The notes beneath the pieces are model-generated. The model was not told the origin of the DNA. It did not search any database and saw only the letters and a list, made by a program, of their open reading frames with translations. Positions 11,782-22,600 of a stretch of DNA of 64,000 nucleotides are shown in pieces. A program made the position numbers and the translations under genes. The stretch's first letter is position 1. Every line of letters starts with the position of its first letter. Source of the DNA: Simmondsia chinensis (lineage: Eukaryota > Streptophyta > Magnoliopsida > Caryophyllales > Simmondsiaceae); contig JAGTTD010000001.1 in assembly GCA_018398585.1 (NCBI GenBank), positions 39,013,938 through 39,077,937 of the forward strand, read 5' to 3'.

Positions 11782-12170
11782 GGGGCATTGGCGGGATAGG
11801 CTTGGCAGGAGACACAGATCTTGGCGGGACGCTTGGCTTGGCAGAAGCGGGATACAGGACACGGGACAGCTAGGAAGTAGAGTTTGATTAGGATTTTAGT
11901 TTTAGTTTTTCATATTCGAATTTTGTATTTTGGATTATCTCTTAGAGTTTGATTCTTATTCAAATTACTCTTCTATATATACTAGAGGAGATCTAAGGTT
12001 TAGACACTTCATATTTCTCAGATTATTTTCCTATTTTAGAGCCTCTATTATCAGGTTGTGAGAATTAGGTTGTTATTTTCCGATTGAAATTGTTATTTCA
12101 TTAATAAAATTAAAGAGAAGGTCATTGAATTTTTCCGTTCCCCTAAAATCTTCCACTATGCACTGCATCA
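11766..12170 (+). repeat. 3' LTR of gypsy element B
   Basis: TGATGCAGCTCGC to GCATCA, 405 bp, matching 6967-7373 with visible substitutions. Confidence 0.9.
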
Positions 12171-12788
12171 AAAAGCTTTCGATTGAGTACATGGAGCTTA
12201 ACAAGTGGAATGATAGAGCAATCTTGAGAATCAACTAAAGCTCTATCAATTTCGCCTAGTGAGTTGCCTCTGCGCCAAGTTTATTTTCCTAAGCAAATGT
12301 GAATTACAGAGTAAGTTTATATAACAATTTGAGGAAATTATCTTATGTTTACAGTTACAAAATATATTCACCCAGGTTTTTCATTATCATCAATTTGAAA
12401 TGTAATTTACGGAAAGGGATAAAGGATTCTACCTTGAAAATTTTTTTGAGGTCTATTCTTTGAGCTTAGTGGTGGTAGAAAAAAGCAATGTTCAAACTTG
12501 TACAAATTTAAAAAAAAAAATTGGAAACAGGACAATATGCCAGTTAGAGAAAGAGTACATACACAAGGAAAAAGCTCATGGATTCGGAAAAGTTGCTTGG
12601 GACATGGGTAGACCTAGTATGCATCGGCAACTAGAAGTACCTGTAGCAATATTCCATTCTAAAACAACATTACGAGATAGGGACATAACGGTCACTGGTG
12701 TGAGTGGAAATCCAATTAACTTTTAGACGATGATCTTAAATTACGCACCAAATTAGGAGTTTGAATCTCATAATGGATTTTTGGTGTT
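12171..12788. other. Unassigned stretch with an 88-codon frame
   Basis: Between two retrotransposons. A plus frame at 12460-12726 has no domain I recognise. Most likely degenerate repeat sequence. Confidence 0.4.
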
Positions 12789-12793
12789 CTTAT

Positions 12794-13240
12794 TGTAAGG
12801 AAATACGGAAATCCCAAGTACTGAATTCGAATCAAATATCACGACAATCACGAAGTAAAATAGACAAAGGAGAATCAAACACAAGAACACAACAATTTAC
12901 GTGGAAACCCCTCTACAATGGAGATGGGAGCAAAACCACGGGCGAAGATTGGAGCTTTTATTATTGAATCGAAAAGAAGAATTACAATCACTTCTTTTCT
13001 CTCTCTCTCTTTCTCTTTGATTGGTGCGGCGCTGCTGGGAAACGCTAGTATGAATTGGATTAATCTCTGACGTAACCCTACATCCTTATTTATACCCGCG
13101 TGGAAACGCGGCTCCCGATCGATCAGTGATCTCACTGCAGGCGTCCCAGGCTTGCGTAATATTCCCAACCGATCGACGATTGGCCTACTCATGGCTTCCC
13201 TACTTAGACTTCCGAGGAATTTTGAGACATATTCCTAACA
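12794..13240 (-). repeat. 3' LTR of copia element C
   Basis: Read on the minus strand it starts TGTTAGGAATATG and ends TTCCTTACA, 447 bp. The polypurine tract lies just right of it (13241-13260). A CT-rich stretch at 12998-13018 and CGATCGATC-type motifs are present. Confidence 0.92.
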
Positions 13241-13316
13241 AATCTCTACCTTGGCTCAAAATTTATCACAATAATAGAACATCTCCACCTTCTCCAATTA
13301 CACCCCCACACCGGGG

Positions 13317-14707
13317 TTAACAAACTGAAACTGTAAGTCCAACTAAATTCGAGCAATGCTCGAATTTCCTGCCGGGTAAAACTTTAGTGAACATAACTGC
13401 TGGATTATCTTCAGTACCAATCTTCTTCAACTCCACCTTCCGCTCATCAATAAGATATCTAATAAAATGATGCTTGACATCAATGTGCTCCGTTCTGTCA
13501 TGATGCGTCATCTGACCTTTAGCTAGGTGAATCGCTGACTGGCTATCACAGTAAACTCCAACAATACCCTGATCAACACTGATCTCACTAATCAAATCTC
13601 TCAACCAAACAGCTTCCTTAAATGCTCCTATAATTACCATGTACTCGGCCTCGGTAGTCGAATGTACTGTAACTGATTGTAGACAAGCTCTCCAACTAAT
13701 AGCGCTGTCTCCCAAACAGAATATATAACCAGAAGTAGACTTCCTCTTGTCAAGATCTCCACCATAAACAGAGTCAACATACCCTACTAAGCAGCATTTA
13801 CTCTTCCCAAATTTCAAACAAACATCAGAAGTACCACGTAAGTACCTGAGAATCCATTTAACAGCTTGCCAATGTTCCTTTCCTTGATTCGCCATGTACC
13901 TACTCACTTTGCTCACAACATAAGCAATATCTGGACGAGTGCATATCATAGCATACATGATACTACCCACAGCACTAGAATAAGGGACATGTGACATGTA
14001 CCTGACATCCTCCTCTGTCTGAGGTGAATCCAATGCTGAAGCCTGAAGTGAGCTGCTAAGGGAGTGCTAACTGGCTTAGCGTCCTTCATGTGAAATCGAT
14101 CCAGAACCTTCTCAATGTACTTCTCCTGAGACAAGTACAACTTTCCAGCTTTTTGGTTCCTACTGATCTCCATGCCAAGAATCTTCTTAGCCGCTCCTAA
14201 GTCCTTCATCTTAAACTTGCTTTTCAACTTCGCTTTTAAATCATCAACATCTGTCATGTCTTTAGCTGCAATTAACATGTCATCAATGTATAACAGAAGA
14301 TAAACAAATAAGCCTGCATCTGTCTTCTTGAAGTACACACAGCTATCATACTTGCTCCTAAAGAACCCATGGCTAGTCATAAACTAATCAAATCTCTTAT
14401 ACCACTGCCTAGGTGACTGCCTCAAACCATATAAAGATCTCTTCAACAAACAAACATGGTCTTCTTTTCCTTTTACAATGAAACCCTCGGGCTGATGCAT
14501 GTAAATACTCTCCTCTAGCTCACCATGCAAAAATGCAGTTTTCACATCTAATTGCTCAAGTTCTAAATCATGCATAGCTACTAAAGCAAGTATCGCTCGT
14601 ATGGAACAATGTCTAACAACATGTGAGAAAATGTCATGAAAATCAACACCGTGTACCTGACTGTAGCCTTTAGCTACTAAGCGAGCCTTGTACCTTGCAT
14701 CTTCCAC
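13317..14707 (-). pseudogene. pol: copia RT and RNase H of element C
   Basis: 14384-14707 encodes RT fingers and palm start (ARYKARLVAKGYSQ, LDVKTAFLHGELEES, SLYGLRQSPRQWY). A TAG at 14384-14386 breaks the frame, which continues at 13946-14380 with LLLYIDDMLIAAKD, the catalytic palm (Ile for the usual Val). A frameshift near 14040 moves to 13317-14033 with TRPDIAYVVSKVSRYMAN and RNase H motifs YVDSVYGGD, STTEAEYMV, VYCDSQSAIHL and NPAVMFTKVLPG. It is less damaged than the same region of element A. Confidence 0.92.
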
Positions 14708-14836
14708 TCCAGGAATACCTTCCTTTCGTTTGAAGACCTATTTGCACCCGATTACTCTTTTTCTTGTTTGAGGCTTGACTAGCTGCCAAGTCTGGTTCTT
14801 CTTAAAAGACTTCATCTCTTCATGCATGGCCATAAG

Positions 14837-16419
14837 CTATTTTTCTGAGTTAGATCTCGATACAATCTCTGAATATGAAGATGGATCACTGTCTTCCACT
14901 ATTTTAGCTGTAGTAAGGGCATAGGCTATCATCTCCTCATACCTATATCTCTGTGGCGGCCTAGTTTGCCTACCACCTGCAATTGTATACTGCTTGACCT
15001 GCTGACCTGTTTCTGTTTTATCAATCTCATCAGAAACCTGTACTGGAGGTGCCTGCATACTCACAAACTGAACTACCTGCTGCTAATCTGAACTTTCAGA
15101 CTGTATCTAACTATTATCAAGCTTCTCTGCTTGAACTGAATCTAGAACTGTGGAGGGCGTGTGTGGCGGATGTACCAAAACGGACTCATCAAATGTCACA
15201 TCTCTACTGGTCAGAAATTTATGGGCTTTTGGATCCCATAAACGATATTTCTTCACACCTGACGTATAACCAAGAAAGATACACTTCTTGGCCTTAGGCT
15301 CTAGCTTTCCGTCATTAACATAAGCATAAGCAGGACAAGTAAATATCTTCAAATAAGAATAATCAGGGGGAGAACCAGACCATACCTCTTCTGGAATCTT
15401 CATTTAAAGCGATGAATGAGGTGATCGGTTCACTAGATAACAAGCCATGTTAACTGCCTCTGCTCAGCATACTCTCCCTAATCTTGCGTTTGAAAGCATA
15501 CACCGAGCCTTCTCCAGTAACGTCCTATTCATTCTTTCTGCCACTCCATTCTATTGAGGTCGACCTGTACAAGTCCTGTGTCCGATAATGTCTTGGTCCT
15601 CATAGAATTTGAGGAAATCACCCTCAACAAACTCAAGACCATTATTTGTCCTCAACCTCTTTATCTGCTTCCCTGTTTGTTTTTCAAGCAGTGTCTTCCA
15701 TTTCTTGAAGACTTCATAAACTTTATTCTTCTGTTTAAGAAAATAGACCCAAACTTTACGTGAAAAATCATCAATGAACGTTAGCAAATACCTGGAACTT
15801 CCTTTGGAAGCAACTCTGGACGGTCCCAATAAATCAGAATGAATGAAGTCCAACGTTCCTTTAGTCTGATGTACTGCCTGCTTGAAGCTGACTCTCTTCT
15901 GCTTCCCTTGTACACAGTACTCACAGAAATCCATCGGTCTAGTTGACTGACCACATAACAGACCCCTCTTACTCAACTCTGATAGCCCCTTATCACTCAT
16001 ATGGCCCAATCTCATGTGCCACATCTTAGTGATCTCTGTATCTATCATAGACGATGTAGAACCAACTACTGACCCTATCACGGTAGACCCTACAAGCTCA
16101 TACAAGGTTCCTACCTTTCTACCCATCATCACAATCAATGCACATTCACTGACCCTTATGACTCTACCTTGCGCTGTGTATTTGTACCCATTGGACTCAA
16201 GGGTACCTAAAGAGATAAGGTTCTTTTCAAATCTGGGACATGTCGCATGCCGCTAAGTGTCCTAACCATACCATCAAACATCTTCACACGAACTGTTCCA
16301 ATAACCATCATCTTACATGCGGCATCATTGCCCATCATGACTACTCCACCCTGAATTGACTTATAAGTGGTGAACCAGTCTCTATTAGGACAAACGTGGT
16401 AAGAACAGCCCGAATCCAT
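14837..16419 (-). pseudogene. pol: copia protease and integrase of element C
   Basis: 16207-16419 holds the protease active site MDSGCSYHVCP. 15551-16138 holds the GAG-pre-integrase region (MWHMRLGHMSDKG, C..C in EYCVQGKQKR) and integrase core with HSDLLGP and RTNNGLEF, where Asn replaces the usual second catalytic Asp. 15107-15403 is the integrase C-terminus (GYTSGVKKYRLWDP, FLTSRDVTFDES), and 14837-15064 the linker before RT. Stops and shifts lie at the joints. Confidence 0.9.
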
Positions 16420-16659
16420 GATCCACTTATCCCTGGACTTGACCTGTGATTCGGCTACTAATAGGACATCAGAATCTCCCTCATCTTCAACTACACTAGC
16501 CTCAGCGGACTTATGGACGTTCCTGTTATCATCTCTCTACTAGTTCTTAAGCTTATAACAATTTTTCTTTATGTGCCCCTTCTTGTGACCGAAGTTACAT
16601 GACAGGTTCTTATGTCTAGATTTAGACCCAGACTTCTTTCCACATTCAGACCCTCTACA

Positions 16660-17286
16660 TTAAATCCTACCTCTCACAAACAACGCATTACCAGAGTTAT
16701 TCACAGAGTTAAATAATTCCCTATCAACTCTCTCTTTATTTACTAGGTTTCTTTTAACCTCATCAACGGTGATAGTAGGCCTGCCACCATATATCATGCT
16801 TTCTACAAAGCCTTTATAAGTATTAGAGAGTGAACACAATAATATTATGGCCTGATCTTCGTCCTGAGGGGTGTCATCCAATTCTTTCAATTCTTGAATT
16901 ATAGAATTCAATTCACTAAGATGGTTTTTAAGCGATGTACCTTTTGTCATATGAAACGTGAATAATTGACGCTTTACTGCGAGTTTATTGGAGACCGATT
17001 TGTGGCAAAACATCTCTTGCAACTTCTCGCACAACTCCTTGGCGGTTTTCATCTCCAAGACTTCTATATGTACATCATCTGCTAAACACATCTGTATCGC
17101 CGTGAGAGCCTTATCATCCAAATCTTCCCACTGTGCCTCTGTCATGTTTTCTGGTTTCTTCTCTTTTCCATCCAGTACTTTCTTTAAGCCATTCTGGGTC
17201 AGGAGTCCTTTAACACGGATTTGCCACAAACTGAAGCTTCCTTGACCTCCGAAATTCTCTACTTCAGATTTGATTGCCAACGTCAT
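16660..17286 (-). pseudogene. gag: copia gag of element C
   Basis: Start ATG at 17284-17286, near the primer site as in element A; the frame opening at 17376 runs into the LTR and is not used. Sequence is collinear with gag of element A (SLWQIRVKGLLTQNGLKK, ELCEKLQEMFCHKSVSNKL). The frame ends at a stop before the zinc knuckle. Beyond it (16560-16655) a knuckle is visible but its second Cys has become Gly. Confidence 0.9.
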
Positions 17287-17307
17287 TGTACCAACTCGAA
17301 CAACCTG

Positions 17308-17319
17308 GCTCTGATACCA
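17308..17319 (-). other. Primer binding site (Met tRNA) of element C
   Basis: GCTCTGATACCA on the plus strand, i.e. TGGTATCAGAGC on the minus strand, three bases from the LTR. Confidence 0.88.
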
Positions 17320-17322
17320 ATT

Positions 17323-17520
17323 TGTGAGGAAATGCGAAAATTCCAAGTACTGAATTCGAGTCAAATACCATGACAATCACGAAGTATAATGGACTCAAGA
17401 GAATTAAATGCAAGAACACAGCAATTTACGTGGAAACCCCTCTACAATCGAGAGGGGAGAAAACCATAGGCGAAGATTGGAGCTTTTATTATTAAATCGA
17501 AAAGAAGAATTACAATCACT

Positions 17521-17559
<39 letters not shown>

Positions 17560-17794
17560 GTTGGATGCGGCGCCACTGGGGAAAGAAATTTAATTGGAAT
17601 AGGATCTAACGTAACCCTACGTCCGTATATATACCCGCGTGGAAACGCAGCTCCGATCGATCAATCGGTGAGCTCACTGCAGGCGTCCCAAGCTTACGTA
17701 ACATTCCCGATGGATCGAGCTTCACCCGATCGATCGGCCTCCTCACGGCTTCTGTACTTAGACTTCCAAGGAATTTTGAGACATATTCTTAACA
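17323..17794 (-). repeat. 5' LTR of element C, shared with a second partial copy
   Basis: 472 bp, ending TTCCTCACA on the minus strand. It holds a CT microsatellite (about 17523-17556), which explains the size difference from the left LTR. It also acts as 3' LTR of the partial pol copy to its right. Confidence 0.9.
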
Positions 17795-18084
17795 AATCTT
17801 GACCTTGGCTCGAAATTTATCACAACAATAGAACATCTCCACCTTCTCCAATTACACCCCCACACCGGGGTTAACAAACTGAAATTGTAAGTCCAACTAA
17901 ATTCGAGCAAAGCTCGAATTTCCTACCGGGTAAAACTTTAGTAAACATATCCGCTGGATTATCTTCAGTACCAATCTTCTTCAACCCCACCTTCCACTCA
18001 TCAATCAGATCTCTAATAAAATGATGCGTCATCTGATCTTTAGCTAGGTGAATCGCTAACTGGCTATCATAATAAACTCCGACA
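17795..18084 (-). pseudogene. pol: Partial second copy of copia pol 3' end
   Basis: Collinear with 13241-13560: polypurine tract, 3' untranslated part and RNase H C-terminus. A 36-bp deletion between ATGATGC repeats lies near 18030. Homology stops at CCGACA (18084), immediately followed by CTTAT. Confidence 0.9.
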
Positions 18085-18089
18085 CTTAT

Positions 18090-19572
18090 GCTTCTTGCTT
18101 TTGCTTAATGTATTTTGCTAGTTAGCTTACATTGTCAAAGAGCATATGAGTTTCCTGTCTATAATATGAAAGCTAAAGTTTTTGTCAACGTATTAGGATA
18201 AAGAGCTATTAAATCAAGTACTAAGAAAAGAATATATGATATCTAATGGGCCATAACTTTGAATAATAAAAAAGGAAAGGCAAAAAATAAACAAGGATGG
18301 AAGAGTAAAGCAAATAAAATTTAGTGTAACTTTAGCTTTATTAAAAAGCAAATATTTATGTGAAATAGCTTTGTCATATTCACTTTTCAACCCCCTTTGC
18401 CTTTGTTGGGAAAGTGTAGAGCATGTGACCCTGCCAAGGAATGAATAGAATGCCCTAAAATTCTCTCTTTATCATTTTTTAATTTTCTTTTTTTTTCCCC
18501 TTTTTTCTTCTTCAAAATGTTAAAAATTACAAATTACAATTACAAAGTATTATCTCTCTACCTCCTCTTCCTCACTCTTTCACTAATCATATCCATACAA
18601 ACTCCAATAATACCATATATTTACTCACAAACAATTACAATAGGTTTATGTTATGTTACTTTGTACTTTATTAAGGTTCCATTTGTTTAGAGGGAAAATT
18701 ATATTCTAAGAATTAGTTTTTACCATTTTTTCGTTGGTCGGCACGTACTCTTTGAAGGAAAAAATTTCCTAGGGAAAAATGTTTTACCCGCAAATGGTGG
18801 AAACTGACTTCAGTTCCCTTGTAAAATGGCTGAAGTCATCATTTCAAAGCCTCAAGATATTCATCAATTCGAATCTCGATCAGATCGAGTTTATGTTGGC
18901 AGATGATTGGTGGAAAATGTTTTCTTTTAAAATAAACACAAAAAGGCCATAAGATTGGAGTAAGTTTTCCATCGAAACAAACGGTGAAAAACCTAATGTA
19001 GTTTGATTTTCCTTGAAAATTTTTTGTAAAGAAAAATATTTTCTGGGGAAAAAGAATTCCATTCTCTGCCAAAAACAGAGCTTAAGCATGTTCATTTTGT
19101 TCCTATATCTTTAACTATACTCATTAATCCATATGCAATTTTAAGTATTACAATGTTGCCCAAACAGAATATTTACCCATATGTAGTCAAAAACAGGTAG
19201 AAATAATGAGAATGAATAACCCTTTTGGACAATATTGTAACATTTGAAATTATATAGGAACTTAATTGACACACTTAATAAAGTATAAAGTAGCATAATG
19301 TAAGTAACCTTATTATAAATATATGCATGATTTGGGTCCAACCCTCTTCAGCTTTTGTTGCTTTCTATCTTTCTTGTCTCCTTGCCTTTTCTTTTTTTTT
19401 CATTTTCTTTTCTTTTTTTTTTTTGGGTCTGAATTTTTCCACAGTGGGTACCTGATTCTCATGACAAGTTCATCCACAGATACTAATGATTTCAAAATGA
19501 GTAGTACTTGATCTGCAAATATTATATATATAAATTTTAAAATAAAAAAGAAGGAAAATAAATAAATGAAAA
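18090..19572. other. AT-rich 3' flank of the KANADI gene
   Basis: No gene. Part of this stretch, just left of 19573, must hold the 3' UTR of the minus-strand KANADI gene. Short frames at 18839-19095 and 19141-19341 look spurious. Confidence 0.55.
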
Positions 19573-19695
19573 TTATGAAAGTGGTCTTCCCAAGGTGAAC
19601 TCTAAGTTGGGCTTGGTAGGGCTTGAATCTGACTGATTTGATGAACTTGCTTCGGATAATCTCTCATAACTTATGCACTTTTGATTTAGCTCCTT
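19573..19695 (-). CDS. KAN2: KANADI exon 6 (C-terminus)
   Basis: 123 nt with stop TAA at 19573-19575. Acceptor AAATGCAG. Encodes KELNQKCISYERL, a Ser-rich stretch and the family-specific end TKPNLEFTLGRPLS. Confidence 0.93.
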   Translation of the reverse strand, partial: KELNQKCISYERLSEASSSNQSDSSPTKPNLEFTLGRPLS

Positions 19696-22600
19696 CTGCA
19701 TTTTTCATAATTTATGAAAAAAAAAATAATTTTTTTGTTAGATACATGAGAAGAATTGAACAAAATATACAAGTAAATAAGTTGACACAAGAGTGTAAAT
19801 GAGATGGACAGTGCTCCAGATCCAGATCATGGATTGGCGCTCATTAGTATTGAAAATACTTGGCTTGACTTGGAGTTTGTTGAGGTAGAAAACCTTGAGC
19901 TCGAACTTGGCTCATTATTGGTGTTGGTTTGGCTTAGCTCAGTTGAGTTTGAACTGAGCTTAACAAGCTCCTAACTAGGCTCCTCTTATTTACGCGCAGT
20001 TAAATTTGACTATGCTTGTTTAAACTACATTTGGATGAAACTCGGCTCATACAGGTTTGATATTGACTCAATTGGGCATATTCAGACATCTAAAAAATAC
20101 TGTTATTGGCTAATACAAGTTAGACAGCCTACCAGCCTCAGCTTTACTAAGCTCTTGCATCTCAATTTGATAAATGAGCTAGATTGTCTATACTGGGTCC
20201 CTAATTAGGTCGAGCCTTTTGAGGTTTGTCAAGAAAAGGCCCGGGAGGGCTCATGAGCCATCTTGACACATTTACACCTTTAGTCGTGAGTTGGGTCATT
20301 ATATAGCTCAAAAAAATTGGTTTGTCTAAAAATCTAGCTAGCGCTGCTTGTCTCATTTCGCTGAAGAAGCCAAGTTAAAGCCTCTCAAAGCTCGAGTTTG
20401 CTAGTTGCTGACCTTAAACGAATCCAAATAAGTCACTCTCTCACAAACTAATTAGCTTAAATATAAATGCCCTAATCAAAATTAGGTCTCAATAAGTTAC
20501 TCAAGTATAGAAACCTCTTAAAACCCAATCAGACCCTAATTCACATAACAAATGTCATAAAACTTCTCGTCAAGCCTAACAATTTGGAACTCAACTCAGC
20601 ATAACTTATTTACATCTCTAGTTTTAATGCATAAAAATTATAATATGTCCAAATGATATGACACTAGTGAAAATGTTTAGTGCTATAAAAGCTGAAGAAG
20701 CACATACAAACTGTTTTTTTTTTTTTTAAATAATTAGTGAAAAAACTCGCAGCACATTAAAGGGTGCACCTATAAAGTGCAATGTGTATATATATAATCC
20801 TCTCATGGATCATGTGGAGAAATAGAAGAAATTGAACAAAAGTAGGAAAGGAAAATCCCCATTAATGAGAAATAAAAACATTAAAAGGTTCTAAATTCTA
20901 AAATCCAATGGCATAAGTTAGTGTAACAGGAATAAAAGAATATCTGAGTTTTTTTGAAATTTTTTTAAACAAAAGGAACATCATCCTCTAACAATTATGC
21001 CAAATATAATTTAAAAATTTCCCATAACATTCATAAATATATATATATATATATATTTCAATAATTATTGGAGCAAAACTCCATACAAAAATTGGCACCA
21101 TACGAGGTAAGACTCGAGAAGCCCCACCAAGGGACAGAAAACAAAAGACAAAGAAGAAGAAAGCAGACAAGAACTCCTCATTTTCCATGATGGATGAGGT
21201 AAATTCTCTACGAGTATTTTAATTAGAGTTAGGTCTGCTCTTACCCTTGATTTGGTGTTTTTTTAATTTGGAGTTTTTGGTTATGAGCAGCCTTCTGGTT
21301 TGGATGTTTTGGGGGGTTTCTTTTTATTGTTTGCCTTCACACTCTACCTTGCACTTTTTTAGTTTCTCGGGCTCATATTCAAACTATCGAAAAAATTCTT
21401 AATTTATAAGATTAGGGCATAGTTATTAGCACCCTAAGTGGCTTCGGGTTTCGCTCGATAAGGAATGTCGGTTTTTGTATTGCGAGTTTTCGCTATCTAT
21501 CGAAAAAAGGGCATAGTTATTAATTAGAGTTTTCGTCCTATTTTCAAAATACTTATATTCGCTATGAATAATCAAATTTTGTTAGAATATTGTTAAATTC
21601 AAGATCATTTTAGAAAATCCGAAACACCTACAATCGGCATAGTTTATAAAATGTCTTTGCAAGGATTTTAAGTCACACAACTTGTGTATCATTTCAATTA
21701 TTCATACTATATTGATACTGGGCATTATTTTTTTTGATAAACAGCAAGGAAAACATGCGGAACAAAAACAGGCATCTCAAGTAAATTGAAGTATAAAAGG
21801 TCACATTTTTCAAGAGAGGGAGTAGTAAATATGGAGGTGGATGGACATAACTTTTGGTTATGGATCACAAGAAGCAAACTATACCTTCCTTGGACCAATA
21901 AAATGACAAAACTGTCCTCCCACCAAAGCAAATGAACTGACTCACAGCTTTTTCTAAAGTCTTTGTCTTTTTTTCCTTTGAGATAAATTTAAAAACAATA
22001 TATTTATGGGTTTTTTTTTTTTTTTTTTTTGGATGGAAGAGGGTATCAAGGAACCAACTATCGCAAAAGGTTAAACTAATGTGAGGATATACAAGAATAT
22101 ATATATACTCTAGTATGTCTGTTTACCTAAATACCCATTGGGCTTGAAGTATGGATAATACACATTAATACCCATTGGGCTTGAAGTATGGATAATACAC
22201 ATTCATCTCATACTTTATGCTGAAATTATATTAATATTAAAAGTAGGGGGCTATTGGTATCAAACTTGTAACCTCACAGTCAATAAGACTCTAATACCAT
22301 GATAGAAACTAGCTATTCAAAAAGTCTAAGCTGATAGGTAAGATCGAGAAATGACTTAATAGTTGATAGGAGACTTTGCAGGAGGAAAAGAGAATGGGGA
22401 AATTCCTGTACTCTCTACTTTTGCTTTTTTTATTTTTTATTTTTTAATGGTTAAGTAAAATCATGCCTTTTCTTTTTATGCAACATTCCTTCAATATTCC
22501 CCATAAGAATAATATCATATTTGTCTCTTCATATATAAGGATACCTCTAATGAGACCTTAGTCCAGTGATACAATAATATTGCAGTCATCAATTTTATAC

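Larger units (their letters stand above)
6967..12170 (+). mobile_element. Ty3/gypsy LTR retrotransposon, heavily degenerate (element B)
   Basis: Two LTRs (407 and 405 bp) starting TGATGCAGC and ending CATCA, a Met-tRNA primer site after the left one, and near-matching 5-bp flanks GAAAG (6962-6966) and AAAAG (12171-12175). Domains run gag, protease, RT, RNase H, integrase; integrase last defines gypsy. Many stops and frameshifts. The protease/RT linker resembles the minus-strand element at 39763-42080, so both are probably one family. Confidence 0.93.
12794..18084 (-). mobile_element. Ty1/copia element C with LTR-internal-LTR-partial internal structure
   Basis: Same family as element A, opposite orientation. 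From left: 3' LTR 12794-13240, pol and gag 13241-17320, LTR 17323-17794, then a second copy of the 3' end of pol at 17795-18084 that stops abruptly. The whole unit is flanked by CTTAT at 12789-12793 and 18085-18089. Read on the minus strand, the right end begins TGTCGG inside pol, not at an LTR end. Frameshifts and stops make it inactive. Confidence 0.92.

Noticed and set aside
12460..12726. 88-codon frame as a host gene
   Set aside because: No domain, AT-rich surroundings, between two retrotransposons; kept only as unassigned.
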